Positions 34,749-43,776 of a DNA stretch of 64,000 nt are shown here, one piece after another. The notes beneath the pieces were generated by a model. It worked only from the letters and a program-made list of their open reading frames with translations, made no database searches and had not been told where the DNA came from. Origin of the DNA: Rhodocyclaceae bacterium. GTDB taxonomy: Bacteria; Pseudomonadota; Gammaproteobacteria; Burkholderiales; Rhodocyclaceae. Both the position numbers and the translations under genes were made by a program. The stretch spans positions 1,364,001 through 1,428,000 of the forward strand of contig JADJAS010000007.1 in assembly GCA_016704145.1 (NCBI GenBank), read 5' to 3'. Each line of letters opens with the position of its first letter. Within the stretch, counting starts at the first letter, position 1.

Positions 34749-35125
34749 GCCACCACCTCCATACCATTCTCCTGCTGTTCCAGTTCCAGTAATTCAGCGC
34801 CAATCGTGCCCGGACGCATCTCGCCGGCCAGGGCGTGCCATCCGGACTCCCGCCAGGTGATCTCGATACCCTCCTCCCGGAGTGTCACCCGCTCGATCAG
34901 CAACTGGACGATGCGCTGGCGCTCGGCCGGAAACAACTGCGTCCAGACTTGGCCCATCTGCCGCAGCGGCAGCACCACCTCCGGTTCGGTCAATGCCGGA
35001 TATTTCTCCCGGGCCACATCCCACACCGATTGCACCATCTCCGGCGACATCAGCGCGGCGTGGATTTGCGCCAGCACCATCTGCTCAATGGGTTCCGCCG
35101 GCACCCGACCGGCGCGATCCTCCAT
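34745..35125 (-). pseudogene. C-terminal remnant of a large serine recombinase
   Basis: The reading frame encodes 126 residues: RAGRVPAEPIEQMV, a helical stretch, then QLLIERVTLREEGIEITWRE and TIGAELLELEQQ. This is the C-terminal end of large serine (resolvase-type) recombinases. The resolvase catalytic domain and most of the middle are missing: the frame upstream of 35125 loses similarity after about 11 codons and stops at 35158-35156. It lies downstream of a tRNA gene, a common attachment place for mobile elements. Read as a decayed element. Confidence 0.72.
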
Positions 35126-35152
35126 CGGCCGACAAGGGAAGCCATCGCGAGT

Positions 35153-35170
35153 CTGTCATGGCCGCGTAAC
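35153..35170 (+). promoter_or_regulatory. PhoB box in front of the olsB remnant
   Basis: CTGTCAT (35153-35159), four bases, then GCGTAAC (35164-35170): the two-half-site layout of a PhoB box with the same 11-base period as the box before pstS. It precedes the broken olsB gene by about 50 bases, suggesting the gene once belonged to the Pho regulon. Confidence 0.6.
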
Positions 35171-35220
35171 AGATGCTGCCGATAATTCTCGGAACGCAAC
35201 TGGAAAAAGGAGTAACGGCA

Positions 35221-35463
35221 TGCTCAGTACCCAAGAAGTGCGTTCACGGAGAAACCTTCATCGACAATACTCGGTCGGCATGGCTCGGACCAAAGTGGAA
35301 ATCGAGGCCGTGCAAAAGCTTCGCCATCAGGTCTTCGCCGACGAACTCGGAGCGCGACTGAACTTGCGCACGCCGGGGATCGACCGCGATCGCTACGATC
35401 CTTACCCCTCTTGCTGCCTATGGAGCGGCTTAGCCCCCGCTACGCACGGCACTTCCTGAAGAC
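35221..35463 (+). pseudogene. olsB: Broken GNAT N-acyltransferase gene (OlsB-like, ornithine lipid synthesis)
   Basis: From the ATG at 35221 (after AAAGGAG) the frame encodes VEIEAVQKLRHQVFADELGA and TPGIDRDRYDPY, typical of the N-terminus of OlsB-type ornithine N-acyltransferases. After about 35403 the similarity stops. A different frame then gives MERLSPRYARHFLKT and a stop at 35463, which resembles the C-terminal end of the same family. So about two thirds of the gene has been deleted with a frameshift. OlsB makes lyso-ornithine lipid, a phosphate-free membrane lipid. The family call is by pattern and should be tested by alignment. Confidence 0.6.
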
Positions 35464-36301
35464 ATGACGACCGCGCCGGTGAACATGTTTCTACTCGATA
35501 GGCGTTGCTCGACCACGACCGTGGACCATGAAGAGCCGCGACAGCTGCGCGTCGTGATGCTCACGGATGTTCATTTTCCACGTATCAATGGCGTATCGAC
35601 CTCGATCGATACCTTTCGTGACGATCTGCCCAGGCATGGCGTGGAGGTGCAGTTGGTCGCACCGGACTATCCGAACGTGGTGTCGTCTCCCCACACGTGG
35701 CGTGTCGCGGACCCGATTTTGTCTTCGATTCGGCATCTCCGCCGATCGCCTGGTAGTGCTTTATGTCGGACGTGTCGCGCACGAAAAGAACATCGACTTC
35801 ATCATTGATTCCCTCGCTCACGCCGTCGTTATCGAACCACGCCTGCTATTGCTTGTTGCTGGCGAAGGTCCGGCACAAGCCAGTCTTCGAAGTCGAGTCG
35901 AGCAACTGCATCTTAGCGGTCACGTCCAGTTCATCGGGTACCTTCATCGCCGCGACGAGTTGCCGGACTGCTATGCAGCCGCCGATCTGTTCGTGTTTTC
36001 GTCGCGCACGGAAACGCAGGGCTTGGTGCTGCTTGAGGCGATGGCCGCCGGGCTACCGGTTTACGCAATCTCTCATCTCGGAACGCGGAGTATTGTCGAT
36101 CCGCGCCGTGGCGCGGTAGTAGCCCCGGAGACGGTGCGCGAATTCGGAGTGGGCATGGCATCCCTCGTGGGCAACCAAGACGAACGGGTACGCCTATCCG
36201 CCGAGGCGCGAATCTTTGCGCTTCAATGGTCCGCCCCGGCGCGTGCCCGACAATTGGCGCAGATCTACAGATCGGTCGTCCGACAACATCGGCACGCCTG
36301 A
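35464..36301 (+). pseudogene. Broken family-4 glycosyltransferase
   Basis: From 35464 one frame gives LRVVMLTDVHFPRINGVSTS and LPRHGVEVQLVAPDYP, a GT4 N-terminal domain, until about 35722. There the reading jumps frame to FGISADRLVVLYVGRVAHEK, the start of the C-terminal domain, which continues to GLVLLEAMAAGLPVYA and a stop at 36301. The junction lacks the rest of the first domain (on the order of 100 residues) and shifts frame, so no active enzyme is made. Such enzymes glycosylate lipids or sugars. Its place after an olsB remnant and before pst suggests phosphate-free glycolipid synthesis, by context only. Confidence 0.75.
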
Positions 36302-36445
36302 CAACGCAACCTGGACGACAGAACACCCCGGGATCAGGTCATTGGCGATGTCCTGCGAAATTCGGCGCGGTCATCGTTGAGCGGAGCCAGTCGCCACAAT
36401 CTATGTGGCAAGCGAAACGTACTACGTGTGGAACGCAGGGTATTC

Positions 36446-36885
36446 TCAGTATATTTCCGGGATCAGCATTTCCGGACTTAAGGGGTTGCGTTGATATTCT
36501 TCGCTGTGCTCGCGCTCGGGTAGTTCAACCGGCGGTCGCTGAATTTCCTCATAAGGAAACTGCCCAAGCAGGTGATGGATGCAATTGAGCCGCGCCCGCT
36601 TTTTGTCGACGGCTTGCACTACCCACCAGGGCGCTTCCGAATGTGTGTCCGCTCGAACATGACTTCCTTGGCGCGCGTATAGCCATCGATCAACTCGCGG
36701 TGGAGGCGAGAGAGCAGTTCTTCGTTGTCGATCAAGGGAAAACCAGTATTCATCTGCAGTTTCACGAGAAAGGTGGTCATAACACCAATGTGCCCTGCGC
36801 GAGCGAAGCCATTGACTGTCTGCCGGCATTGGCACGCTCGCACGATCGCATCGAAGCCAAAGTCCGGGGCAGTGGGAGTCGACAT
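36446..36885 (-). pseudogene. Frameshifted C-terminal remnant of polyphosphate kinase 2
   Basis: Pieces of a PPK2 C-terminus are split over frames: EYWFSLD in one frame, ELIDGYTRAKEVMFERTHI in a second (to about 36640), then EAPWWVVQAVDKKRARLNCI and HHLLGQFPYEE back in the first, ending at 36446. YTRAKEVMF and DKKRARLNCIHHLL are strong PPK2 motifs. The N-terminal half with the Walker motifs is missing. PPK2 enzymes move phosphate between polyphosphate and nucleotides. The gene is dead as it stands. Confidence 0.78.
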
Positions 36886-37217
36886 CTTTCTCTATCGACT
36901 ATATCGGTGCTTAGACAGCGCGTCTGCGATGCCAACGCCACGAAACCTCAACACGAACCTCGTAGCCCCCGCTACGGATCGGACCTGAAGACGTCTGTGA
37001 CGGGCATCGATCCTAAAGGGGAGATGTTTCAGTTTCGTGACGGTTGGGAGCAACTGAACAACTTGCGTTAACGGTGAGCGATCCTGCTGTCACTAAGGCT
37101 GCCGGTGGGTATCGAACAACGAGATCGGGTCGATGAAGGCGCATTTCGGACGCCGCGACGCTAACGAGCTTCAGGCTTCGACGACGACGGTGCATCGAAT
37201 AACTTGACGCCGCAGAC
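36886..37217. other. Non-coding stretch before pstS
   Basis: No convincing gene. TAGCCCCCGCTACG at 36963-36976 followed by CCTGAAGAC at 36984-36992 repeats the same two words found at 35431-35444 and 35455-35463 at the end of the olsB remnant. The short frame here reads SPRYGSDLKT, which echoes the OlsB end SPRYARHFLKT. This may be another decayed fragment. Confidence 0.35.
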
Positions 37218-37235
37218 CTGTCATCACGCTGTAAC
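37218..37235 (+). promoter_or_regulatory. PhoB box upstream of pstS
   Basis: CTGTCAT (37218-37224), CACG, CTGTAAC (37229-37235): a good PhoB box with correct 11-base spacing, 45 bases upstream of the pstS start codon. It indicates PhoB activation of the pst operon under phosphate limitation. Confidence 0.8.
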
Positions 37236-37279
37236 AATCCGCGGACAGAATGCGATCCATCATTCAATGGAGAGTCAAG

Positions 37280-38266
37280 ATGAAAGCATTTCGCAGTCTC
37301 ACCCTGTTCAGTATGACGAGTATATGTCTGGTACACGGTGCGCACGCGCAGATGGTGAAACTGGACGGGTCGTCGACCGTCTATCCGATTTCCGAGGGTG
37401 TCGCCGAGGAGTTCCAGAAGGCCAAGAAAGGCGCTATCAAGGTGACAGTGGGAATTTCCGGCACGGGTGGCGGTTTCAAGAAGTTCTGCCGAGGCGAAAC
37501 CGACATCTCGAACGCGTCGCGGCCGATTACCGCCAAGGAAATGGAAGATTGCGCCAAGGCCGGCGTCAAGTACTATGAAATTCCGGTTGCCTTCGATGCG
37601 CTGACCGTCGTCGTGAACCCGAAGAACCCGATCAAGCAGCTTTCCATTGCCGAACTCAAGACCATGTGGGAACCGGCTGCGCAGGGCAAGCTCACCAGAT
37701 GGAGCCAGGTCAATCCGGCTTTCCAGGATGCGCCGCTCAAGCTCTTCGGCGCTGGCGCCGACTCGGGAACTTTCGAGTACTTCACCGAAGCCGCCACGGG
37801 CAAGGCCAAGTCATCGCGCGGCGACTACACGGCATCGGAAGACGATAACGTGTTGGTGCAAGGCGTGGCGCGCGACGTCAATGCGATCGGCTACTTTGGC
37901 TACGCCTACTATGCCGAGAACAAGGACAAGCTCCGGGCGATGCCGATCGTGAACTCGGCGGGCAAGGCTGTCGAGCCTTCCGAGGCTTCCGTGATCGACG
38001 GCAGCTATAACCCGCTTTCTCGTCCGATCTTCATTTATGTCAGTGAAGCGTCCTACAAGCGTCCCGATGTCAAGGAGTTCGTCGAGTACTACCTCAGGGA
38101 GGGCGCCAAGTTCGCCAAGGAAGTGAAGTATGTACCGCTGCCCGCCAGGGCCTACGAAATATCAGCCGAGCACCTGAAAAAGGGCAAGCTGGGCACCGCG
38201 TTCGGCGGCAAGAACGAGATCGGCATCAGAATCGACGACCTGCTCGCGCGCGAAGCGAAACTATGA
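37280..38266 (+). CDS. pstS: Periplasmic phosphate-binding protein PstS
   Basis: 328 residues from the ATG at 37280, which follows GGAGAG; the in-frame ATG ten codons earlier lacks a site. Signal peptide (LTLFSMTSICLVHGAHA), then the phosphate-binding fold with LDGSSTVYPISEGVAEEFQ, VGISGTGGGFKKFCRGETDI and ADSGTFEYFTEA, the loops that hold phosphate. It delivers phosphate to PstCAB. It is first in the pst operon and overlaps pstC by ATGA. Confidence 0.95.
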   Translation: MKAFRSLTLFSMTSICLVHGAHAQMVKLDGSSTVYPISEGVAEEFQKAKKGAIKVTVGISGTGGGFKKFCRGETDISNASRPITAKEMEDCAKAGVKYYEIPVAFDALTVVVNPKNPIKQLSIAELKTMWEPAAQGKLTRWSQVNPAFQDAPLKLFGAGADSGTFEYFTEAATGKAKSSRGDYTASEDDNVLVQGVARDVNAIGYFGYAYYAENKDKLRAMPIVNSAGKAVEPSEASVIDGSYNPLSRPIFIYVSEASYKRPDVKEFVEYYLREGAKFAKEVKYVPLPARAYEISAEHLKKGKLGTAFGGKNEIGIRIDDLLAREAKL

Positions 38267-39177
38267 CGAGGCCTGTCAGTGACCGGTTGGCCAAGCGCGC
38301 CAGCCGGCACGTCAAGGAACGGATCATCGAAGCGATCCTGTTTGCCGCGGCCGCGATATCGGTGTTCGTCACGTTGGGTATCGTCTACGTACTGGTGAAG
38401 GAATCCTTCGTTTTCTTCAGCCAGATCCCTGTCGCCGACTTCCTGACCGACACGCAATGGACGCCGCTGTTTGACGATGCGCACTTCGGCATCATGGTGC
38501 TCTTGTCGGGTACGGCCGTTAGTTCCTTCGTGGCGCTACTGGTGGCCATCCCGATCGGCACGATCATCGCGATCTACCTTTCCGAGTTCGCCACTCCGCA
38601 TGCTCGCGAGATCGCGAAGCCGATTCTGGAAGTGCTTTCCGGCATTCCGACGGTGGTGTTCGGCTTTTTCGCCCTGCTTTTCGTCACGCCCATCATCCAG
38701 TGGTTCCTGCCTGAATTACCCGGCTTCAGTCTGCTCTCGGCGGGCATCGTCATGGGCATCATGATCGTTCCGATCGTCAGCTCGATCTCCGAGGACGCCA
38801 TGCGCGCGGTGCCGATGTCCTTGCGCGAAGGTTCCTACGCGATGGGGGCGACGCGCCTGCAGACGGCGTTGCGCGTGGTCTTTCCGGCCGCCATCTCGGG
38901 CGTGGCCGCCGCCTACATTCTCGGCATCGCCCGCGCCGTCGGCGAAACCATGATCCTGGCCATCGCGGCCGGCATGCAGCCCAACCTGGTATGGAACCCG
39001 ATGGAACCGGCCGCGACGATCACGTCATTCATCGTCCAGGTGGCGCTTGGCGACCTCCCGCACGGTTCGGTCGGCTACAACACGATCTTCGCCGCCGGCC
39101 TGACCTTGATGATCTTCACCCTGGCGTTCAACATGCTTGGTTTCTGGTTGCAACGCCGCTATCGCGAAAGGTATTAG
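38263..39177 (+). CDS. pstC: Phosphate ABC transporter permease PstC
   Basis: 304 residues, six membrane helices. The permease loop that meets the ATPase, EDAMRAVPMSLREGSYAMGATRLQT, is present, and FPAAISGVAAAYILGIARAVGET follows. It forms the channel with PstA. Translation is coupled to pstS through ATGA; pstA starts two bases after its stop codon. Confidence 0.94.
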   Translation: MTRPVSDRLAKRASRHVKERIIEAILFAAAAISVFVTLGIVYVLVKESFVFFSQIPVADFLTDTQWTPLFDDAHFGIMVLLSGTAVSSFVALLVAIPIGTIIAIYLSEFATPHAREIAKPILEVLSGIPTVVFGFFALLFVTPIIQWFLPELPGFSLLSAGIVMGIMIVPIVSSISEDAMRAVPMSLREGSYAMGATRLQTALRVVFPAAISGVAAAYILGIARAVGETMILAIAAGMQPNLVWNPMEPAATITSFIVQVALGDLPHGSVGYNTIFAAGLTLMIFTLAFNMLGFWLQRRYRERY

Positions 39178-39179
39178 AA

Positions 39180-40109
39180 ATGAGCCTGCCAGCGGAAGAG
39201 ATCGCCGCGATCCGCGCCAACATTGCCAGTCGCAAGACCCGCGATCTGGTCTTCGCCGGCGTCGGCATTCTGTGCTTGGCGGTCGCCCTGCTGACCATCG
39301 CCGCGCTGTTCGCCGACATGATCGTCACCGGCTGGGATCGATTTCGCCCTGGCTTCTTCACTGACTTTCCCTCGCGCCGCGCGGCGCAAGCCGGCATACT
39401 TTCGGCCTGGGTCGGTAGCGTGCTCGTGATGATCGTCACCGCCGTGGTTGCCGTGCCGCTGGGCGTTGCGGCCGGCGTCTGGCTGGAGGAATACGCCCCC
39501 AAGCACTGGGTCACGGACGTCATCGAGATCAACATCAACAACCTCGCCGGCGTCCCCTCGATCATCTACGGCCTGCTGGCGCTGGGATTGTTCGTCTACA
39601 CTTTCGGCTTGAGGCAGAGCGTGCAGACTGCGGGCCTGACGCTGGCGCTGCTGATCCTGCCGGTGGTGATTGTCGCGACGCGCGAGGCGATACGCTCGAT
39701 TCCGCAGATGATCCGCGAGGCGGCCTATGGCCTCGGCGCCACCAAGTGGCAGACCGTCAAGGACCATATCTTGCCCTATTCGCTGCCCGGCATCCTCACC
39801 GGCATCATCATCGGCCTGTCGCGCGCTATCGGTGAAACGGCGCCGATCATCACCATCGGTGCGCTGACCTTCATCGCTTTCCTGCCACCCGCGCCGCTCA
39901 CCGACATTCCGCCCTTCATAAATTTCGAGTGGCTGAGGGCGCCATTCACGGTGATGCCGATCCAGATCTTCAACTGGACCTCGCGACCGGACTCCGCCTT
40001 CCACCAGAACGCTGCCGCGGCCGGCGCCATCCTTGTCGCCATGACGCTGACGATGAACGCCATCGCCATCTGGTTGCGCTATCGCCTTCGCAAGAACATC
40101 AAGTGGTGA
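39180..40109 (+). CDS. pstA: Phosphate ABC transporter permease PstA
   Basis: 309 residues from the ATG at 39180; more distal in-frame codons lie inside pstC. Six membrane helices and the ATPase-contact loop EAIRSIPQMIREAAYGLGATKWQTV, followed by LPGILTGIIIGLSRAIGETAPI. It pairs with PstC as the inner-membrane channel for phosphate. The next gene, pstB, starts four bases after its stop codon. Confidence 0.94.
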   Translation: MSLPAEEIAAIRANIASRKTRDLVFAGVGILCLAVALLTIAALFADMIVTGWDRFRPGFFTDFPSRRAAQAGILSAWVGSVLVMIVTAVVAVPLGVAAGVWLEEYAPKHWVTDVIEININNLAGVPSIIYGLLALGLFVYTFGLRQSVQTAGLTLALLILPVVIVATREAIRSIPQMIREAAYGLGATKWQTVKDHILPYSLPGILTGIIIGLSRAIGETAPIITIGALTFIAFLPPAPLTDIPPFINFEWLRAPFTVMPIQIFNWTSRPDSAFHQNAAAAGAILVAMTLTMNAIAIWLRYRLRKNIKW

Positions 40110-40113
40110 GCCC

Positions 40114-40905
40114 ATGAACATTCCGAAACTGCCGCCGACGCCGGCCAGGGTCAAGGCCGAGACGAAAGATTTCAACTTCTATTACGGCGACTTCCACGCG
40201 CTGCGGAATGTCAATCTGCAACTTGGCGAGAACCAGGTCACAGCCTTGATCGGACCCTCGGGTTGCGGCAAGAGCACGCTGCTGCGCAGTTTCAATCGCA
40301 TGCACGACCTCTACGCCGGCAATCGCTACGAGGGCGAATTGATTCTGCATCCCGATGACACCAACCTGGTCGATCCGCGCGTCGACCCCATTGAAGTACG
40401 CATGCGGCTCTCGATGGTGTTCCAGAAGCCGAACCCGTTCCCCAAGTCGATCTACGAGAACGTCATCTATGGCCAGCGCGTGCGCGGCGTGACCAAGCGC
40501 TCGGTGCTTGACGACAAGGTCGAGGAAGCGCTCACCAACGCCGCCCTGTGGGACGAGGTGAAACACCGCCTCCACGACATGGCCTTCGCGCTGTCCGGTG
40601 GCCAGCAGCAGCGCCTGTGCATAGCCCGAGCGCTGGCGACCAACCCGGAAGTGCTGTTGTTCGACGAACCGACCTCCGCGCTAGACCCGATTGCCACTGC
40701 GAGCATCGAGGAGTTGATCAACGAATTGAAGAAGAAGGTAACCATCCTCATCGTCACCCACAACATGCAGCAGGCGGCACGGGTGTCGGACTACACTGCC
40801 TATATGTACCTTGGCGAGCTGGTTGAGTTCGGTGTTACCGACGAGATCTTCATCAAGCCGAGGGATCGGCGCACCGAGGACTACATCACCGGCCGCTTTG
40901 GTTGA
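40114..40905 (+). CDS. pstB: Phosphate ABC transporter ATPase PstB
   Basis: 263 residues. Walker A GPSGCGKSTLLRSFNRMHDL, Q-loop VFQKPNPFPKSIYENV, signature LSGGQQQRLCIARALA and Walker B VLLFDEPTSALDP are all intact. The phrase NRMHDL and the Q-loop are specific to PstB. It powers phosphate import through PstCA. Confidence 0.96.
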   Translation: MNIPKLPPTPARVKAETKDFNFYYGDFHALRNVNLQLGENQVTALIGPSGCGKSTLLRSFNRMHDLYAGNRYEGELILHPDDTNLVDPRVDPIEVRMRLSMVFQKPNPFPKSIYENVIYGQRVRGVTKRSVLDDKVEEALTNAALWDEVKHRLHDMAFALSGGQQQRLCIARALATNPEVLLFDEPTSALDPIATASIEELINELKKKVTILIVTHNMQQAARVSDYTAYMYLGELVEFGVTDEIFIKPRDRRTEDYITGRFG

Positions 40906-40927
40906 GGCGGGCCATCAGGAGATTGTT

Positions 40928-41635
40928 ATGCACGAACATCTTTCCACGCAATTCGACGTCGAGCTCGACACCATTCGCGCCCACCTGACACGCATGGGCG
41001 GCATGGTGCAGGAACAGGTGCGCAATGCTCTCGGCGTACTGGCCAACGGCGACCGCGAGATCATCGAGGCCATCGTGGAACAGGACAAGGGTGTGAACGA
41101 GATGGAGGTGGCCATCGACATGGCCTGCGCCAATCTCGTGGCCCGTCGCCAACCCACGGCGATCGATCTGCGCCTGGTCATGGCGATTGGCAAGACGGTT
41201 ACCGACCTGGAGCGGATCGGCGACGAAGCCAAGAAGATTGCCGGAACCACCCGGAAGATCGTCGAGCGTGGCGATGGCGGCAGTCTGTCGCAGGTGATGG
41301 AGATTCGGCACATGGGCGAACAGGCGGCAGCCATGCTGAACAGTGTCCTCGATGCCTTCGTCCGGCTCGATTACCAAGCTGCCGTGCTGGTCGTGCGCTC
41401 GGACAAGGAGGTGGACCAGCATTTCCAGGCCATCATTCGGCAGCTGATCACCTACATGATGGAAGATCCGCGCACCATTACGACAGCGCTCGACATCGTC
41501 TTCATCGCCAAGTCGGTGGAGCGGATCGGCGACCACTGCAAGAACATCGCCGAGGACATCATCTACATCGTCAAGGGTCGCGATGTCCGCCACAAGGGGC
41601 TCGACGGACTGGAGCGGGAGATTACGGCAGCATGA
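40928..41635 (+). CDS. phoU: Phosphate signalling protein PhoU
   Basis: 235 residues from the ATG at 40928, preceded by CAGGAGATTG. Two similar three-helix halves with the PhoU signatures IDLRLVMAIGKTVTDLERIGDEAKKIA and FIAKSVERIGDHCKNIAEDI. PhoU links PstB to PhoR and keeps the Pho regulon off when phosphate is plentiful. It overlaps phoB by ATGA. Confidence 0.95.
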   Translation: MHEHLSTQFDVELDTIRAHLTRMGGMVQEQVRNALGVLANGDREIIEAIVEQDKGVNEMEVAIDMACANLVARRQPTAIDLRLVMAIGKTVTDLERIGDEAKKIAGTTRKIVERGDGGSLSQVMEIRHMGEQAAAMLNSVLDAFVRLDYQAAVLVVRSDKEVDQHFQAIIRQLITYMMEDPRTITTALDIVFIAKSVERIGDHCKNIAEDIIYIVKGRDVRHKGLDGLEREITAA

Positions 41636-42327
41636 GCAGTGTCGTTCGCGTCCTGGTGATCGAAGACGAGGCGCCGATCCAGGAATTGCTTCGCTATTCG
41701 CTGGAACAGGCTGGTTTCGCGGTGACCGTCGTCACTACCGCTGAACAAGGGCTGGCGGAAATCCGCAGTGAGCTGCCGTCGGTGCTGCTGCTCGATTTGA
41801 TGCTTCCCGGCATGTCCGGCGTGGCGCTGGCCAAACAACTGCGATCCGACGCACGTACTCGCGACCTGCCACTGATCATGGTCACTGCGCGCGCCGAGGA
41901 GACCGATCGGGTCGGCGGCCTGGAAACCGGCGCCGACGACTATGTCACCAAGCCATTCTCGCCCAAGGAACTGGTCTCGCGTATCCGCGCCGTGTTGCGG
42001 CGGCGAACGCCGCATCTGGCGGGCAACCCGGTCGACATCGGCGGTGTTCGGCTTGACCCTTCGGCGCATACCGTTACCGTGGCGGGACAGCCGGTGGACC
42101 TTGGTCCCACCGAGTTCGAACTTCTGCAATACTTGATGCATCATCCGAATCGAGCGATGACGCGCGAGCAGTTGCTGAATGCCTTGCGCGGCGATCACGC
42201 GGCACTGATGGATCGCACGGTGGATGTTTATGTTCGCCGCCTGCGGGCGGCGTTGGGCCCGACTGGCGAAACCATGATCGAAACGGTACGGGGTACCGGC
42301 TACAAGCTGACCTGTCCGCCCCAATGA
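41632..42327 (+). CDS. phoB: Phosphate regulon response regulator PhoB
   Basis: 231 residues. The receiver domain has the phosphorylated Asp in LLLDLMLPGMSG and the conserved Lys in VTKPFSPKELVSRI. The C-terminal winged helix has DLGPTEFELLQYLMHHPNRAMTREQLL and RTVDVYVRRLRAAL, as in PhoB. It binds the PhoB boxes seen before pstS and the olsB remnant. It is coupled to phoU and phoR by ATGA overlaps. Confidence 0.94.
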   Translation: MSSVVRVLVIEDEAPIQELLRYSLEQAGFAVTVVTTAEQGLAEIRSELPSVLLLDLMLPGMSGVALAKQLRSDARTRDLPLIMVTARAEETDRVGGLETGADDYVTKPFSPKELVSRIRAVLRRRTPHLAGNPVDIGGVRLDPSAHTVTVAGQPVDLGPTEFELLQYLMHHPNRAMTREQLLNALRGDHAALMDRTVDVYVRRLRAALGPTGETMIETVRGTGYKLTCPPQ

Positions 42328-43580
42328 CCGGCGACAACTTGGGCTTCCTGGTCGGGTTGTTGGCACTCCTGATTGTCATGCTTGCCTTGCTTCTGCATGC
42401 TCAAATTGCTCAGCGGCGCGCGCTCAGCCGCTGGTTGGTGAAACCGGAAAGCGAAATACCCGACGGCAGAGGCCCTTGGCGCGAGGTATTTTCCCTGTTG
42501 CAGCGACGGGAGAAGGAAGTGAGTCGCGACATGGCGCGGCTTGTGCGTTCGCTTGATCATTTCCGGCTTGCCACCCAGGCGCTGCCCGACGGTGTGATTC
42601 TTCTCGACGACCAGACGCACATCGACTGGATGAATGCCGCGGCGATCCAGCATTTCGGACTGGACCTACAGCGAGATGCTGGCACGCTGGTGGGCCAATT
42701 GATTCGACAGGGCGAATTTCATGCCTATCTCTCCGCTTTTAGGGAACATCGGGGCGAATCGGAACCCCTTCAACTGAATCTGTCGGCAGGGGGCACGGCA
42801 AGAGTAGTGTCGGTCCTCCTGATTCCGTTCGCCGACGCTGGCATTCTGCTGCTATCCCGCGACGTGACCGAACTGGCAAGAACCGAGGTGATCCGGCGTG
42901 ATTTCGTGGCAAACGTCTCGCACGAGTTGCGTACCCCCCTGACGGTGATATCGGGATTTCTCGAGCAGTTTGCCTCGGATCATCCTCCGGCCGGCGAAGC
43001 CGCCCGCAAGCATCTGGCGCTGATGGCCGATCAGGCGGATCGGATGAACCGCCTGGTGGCCGACTTGCTGACGTTGTCTCGTCTTGAGAACGATGGCCAA
43101 CCGCCGAAAAGCGAGGTTATCGACGTTCCTGGACTACTGGTTGCGATACTTGCCGAAGCCAGGGTGTTGTCGGCCGGTAAACACAATCTCGTGGCTTCCG
43201 GGATCGAAGCCGTAATGTTGCAAGGCGGCAGGGAAGAAATCCGTAGTGCGTTCGGCAACCTGGTCTCGAACGCGGTGCGTTACACCGCCGAAGGCGGCAC
43301 CATCGCGGTATCGTGGAAATCGGAACCAAGAGGCCTTGTTTTCACGGTGACCGACACGGGGATCGGAATCCCGAAGGAGCACTTGCCGCGCCTGACGGAG
43401 CGGTTCTATCGCGTGGACAAGGGGCGCTCGGCGGCGACGGGGGGCACGGGCCTGGGTTTGGCGATCGTCAAGCATGTCCTGCTGCGTCATCAGGCAAGGT
43501 TGGAAGTCATGTCCGAGCTTGGTCGGGGGAGCACGTTTGCCGCCGTCTTTCCGGCAAGCCGGGCAGCGGCCCCGCCATAG
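42324..43580 (+). CDS. phoR: Phosphate regulon sensor kinase PhoR
   Basis: 418 residues. One membrane segment (FLVGLLALLIVMLALLLHA) with almost no periplasmic part, a PAS domain (about 85-180), HisKA with VANVSHELRTPLTVISGFLEQ (His near 200), and HATPase with NLVSNAVRYT, DTGIGIP and GGTGLGLAIVKHV. The lack of a periplasmic sensor fits PhoR, which takes its signal from the Pst-PhoU complex. It ends the operon. Confidence 0.93.
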   Translation: MTGDNLGFLVGLLALLIVMLALLLHAQIAQRRALSRWLVKPESEIPDGRGPWREVFSLLQRREKEVSRDMARLVRSLDHFRLATQALPDGVILLDDQTHIDWMNAAAIQHFGLDLQRDAGTLVGQLIRQGEFHAYLSAFREHRGESEPLQLNLSAGGTARVVSVLLIPFADAGILLLSRDVTELARTEVIRRDFVANVSHELRTPLTVISGFLEQFASDHPPAGEAARKHLALMADQADRMNRLVADLLTLSRLENDGQPPKSEVIDVPGLLVAILAEARVLSAGKHNLVASGIEAVMLQGGREEIRSAFGNLVSNAVRYTAEGGTIAVSWKSEPRGLVFTVTDTGIGIPKEHLPRLTERFYRVDKGRSAATGGTGLGLAIVKHVLLRHQARLEVMSELGRGSTFAAVFPASRAAAPP

Positions 43581-43776
43581 CTGATCGAAATGGTTGAATC
43601 GCGCCGGATGCGGCCGTTGATCGACCGATAAAGGGCGCAATCTTCCCCGAAAAAGAAGTGGCGTTTTTCCCTTGAGCGCATTAGATTTGCAAGTTGTGTC
43701 GACAGGCGGAGCAAGTTGGCGCATGTCCAACATTGACCGATCCGAATCTACGCCCGTTTTGCCAAGGAGAGATGGA

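Noticed and set aside
34095..35459. 454-residue forward frame across the recombinase remnant and the olsB remnant
   Set aside because: Antisense to recognisable recombinase sequence and running through the tRNA terminator; no family features.
39361..39369. GAAAGTCAG core (reverse strand) in pstA
   Set aside because: Only the 9-base core matches; the rest differs, and the site encodes a normal PstA segment (FFTDFPS).
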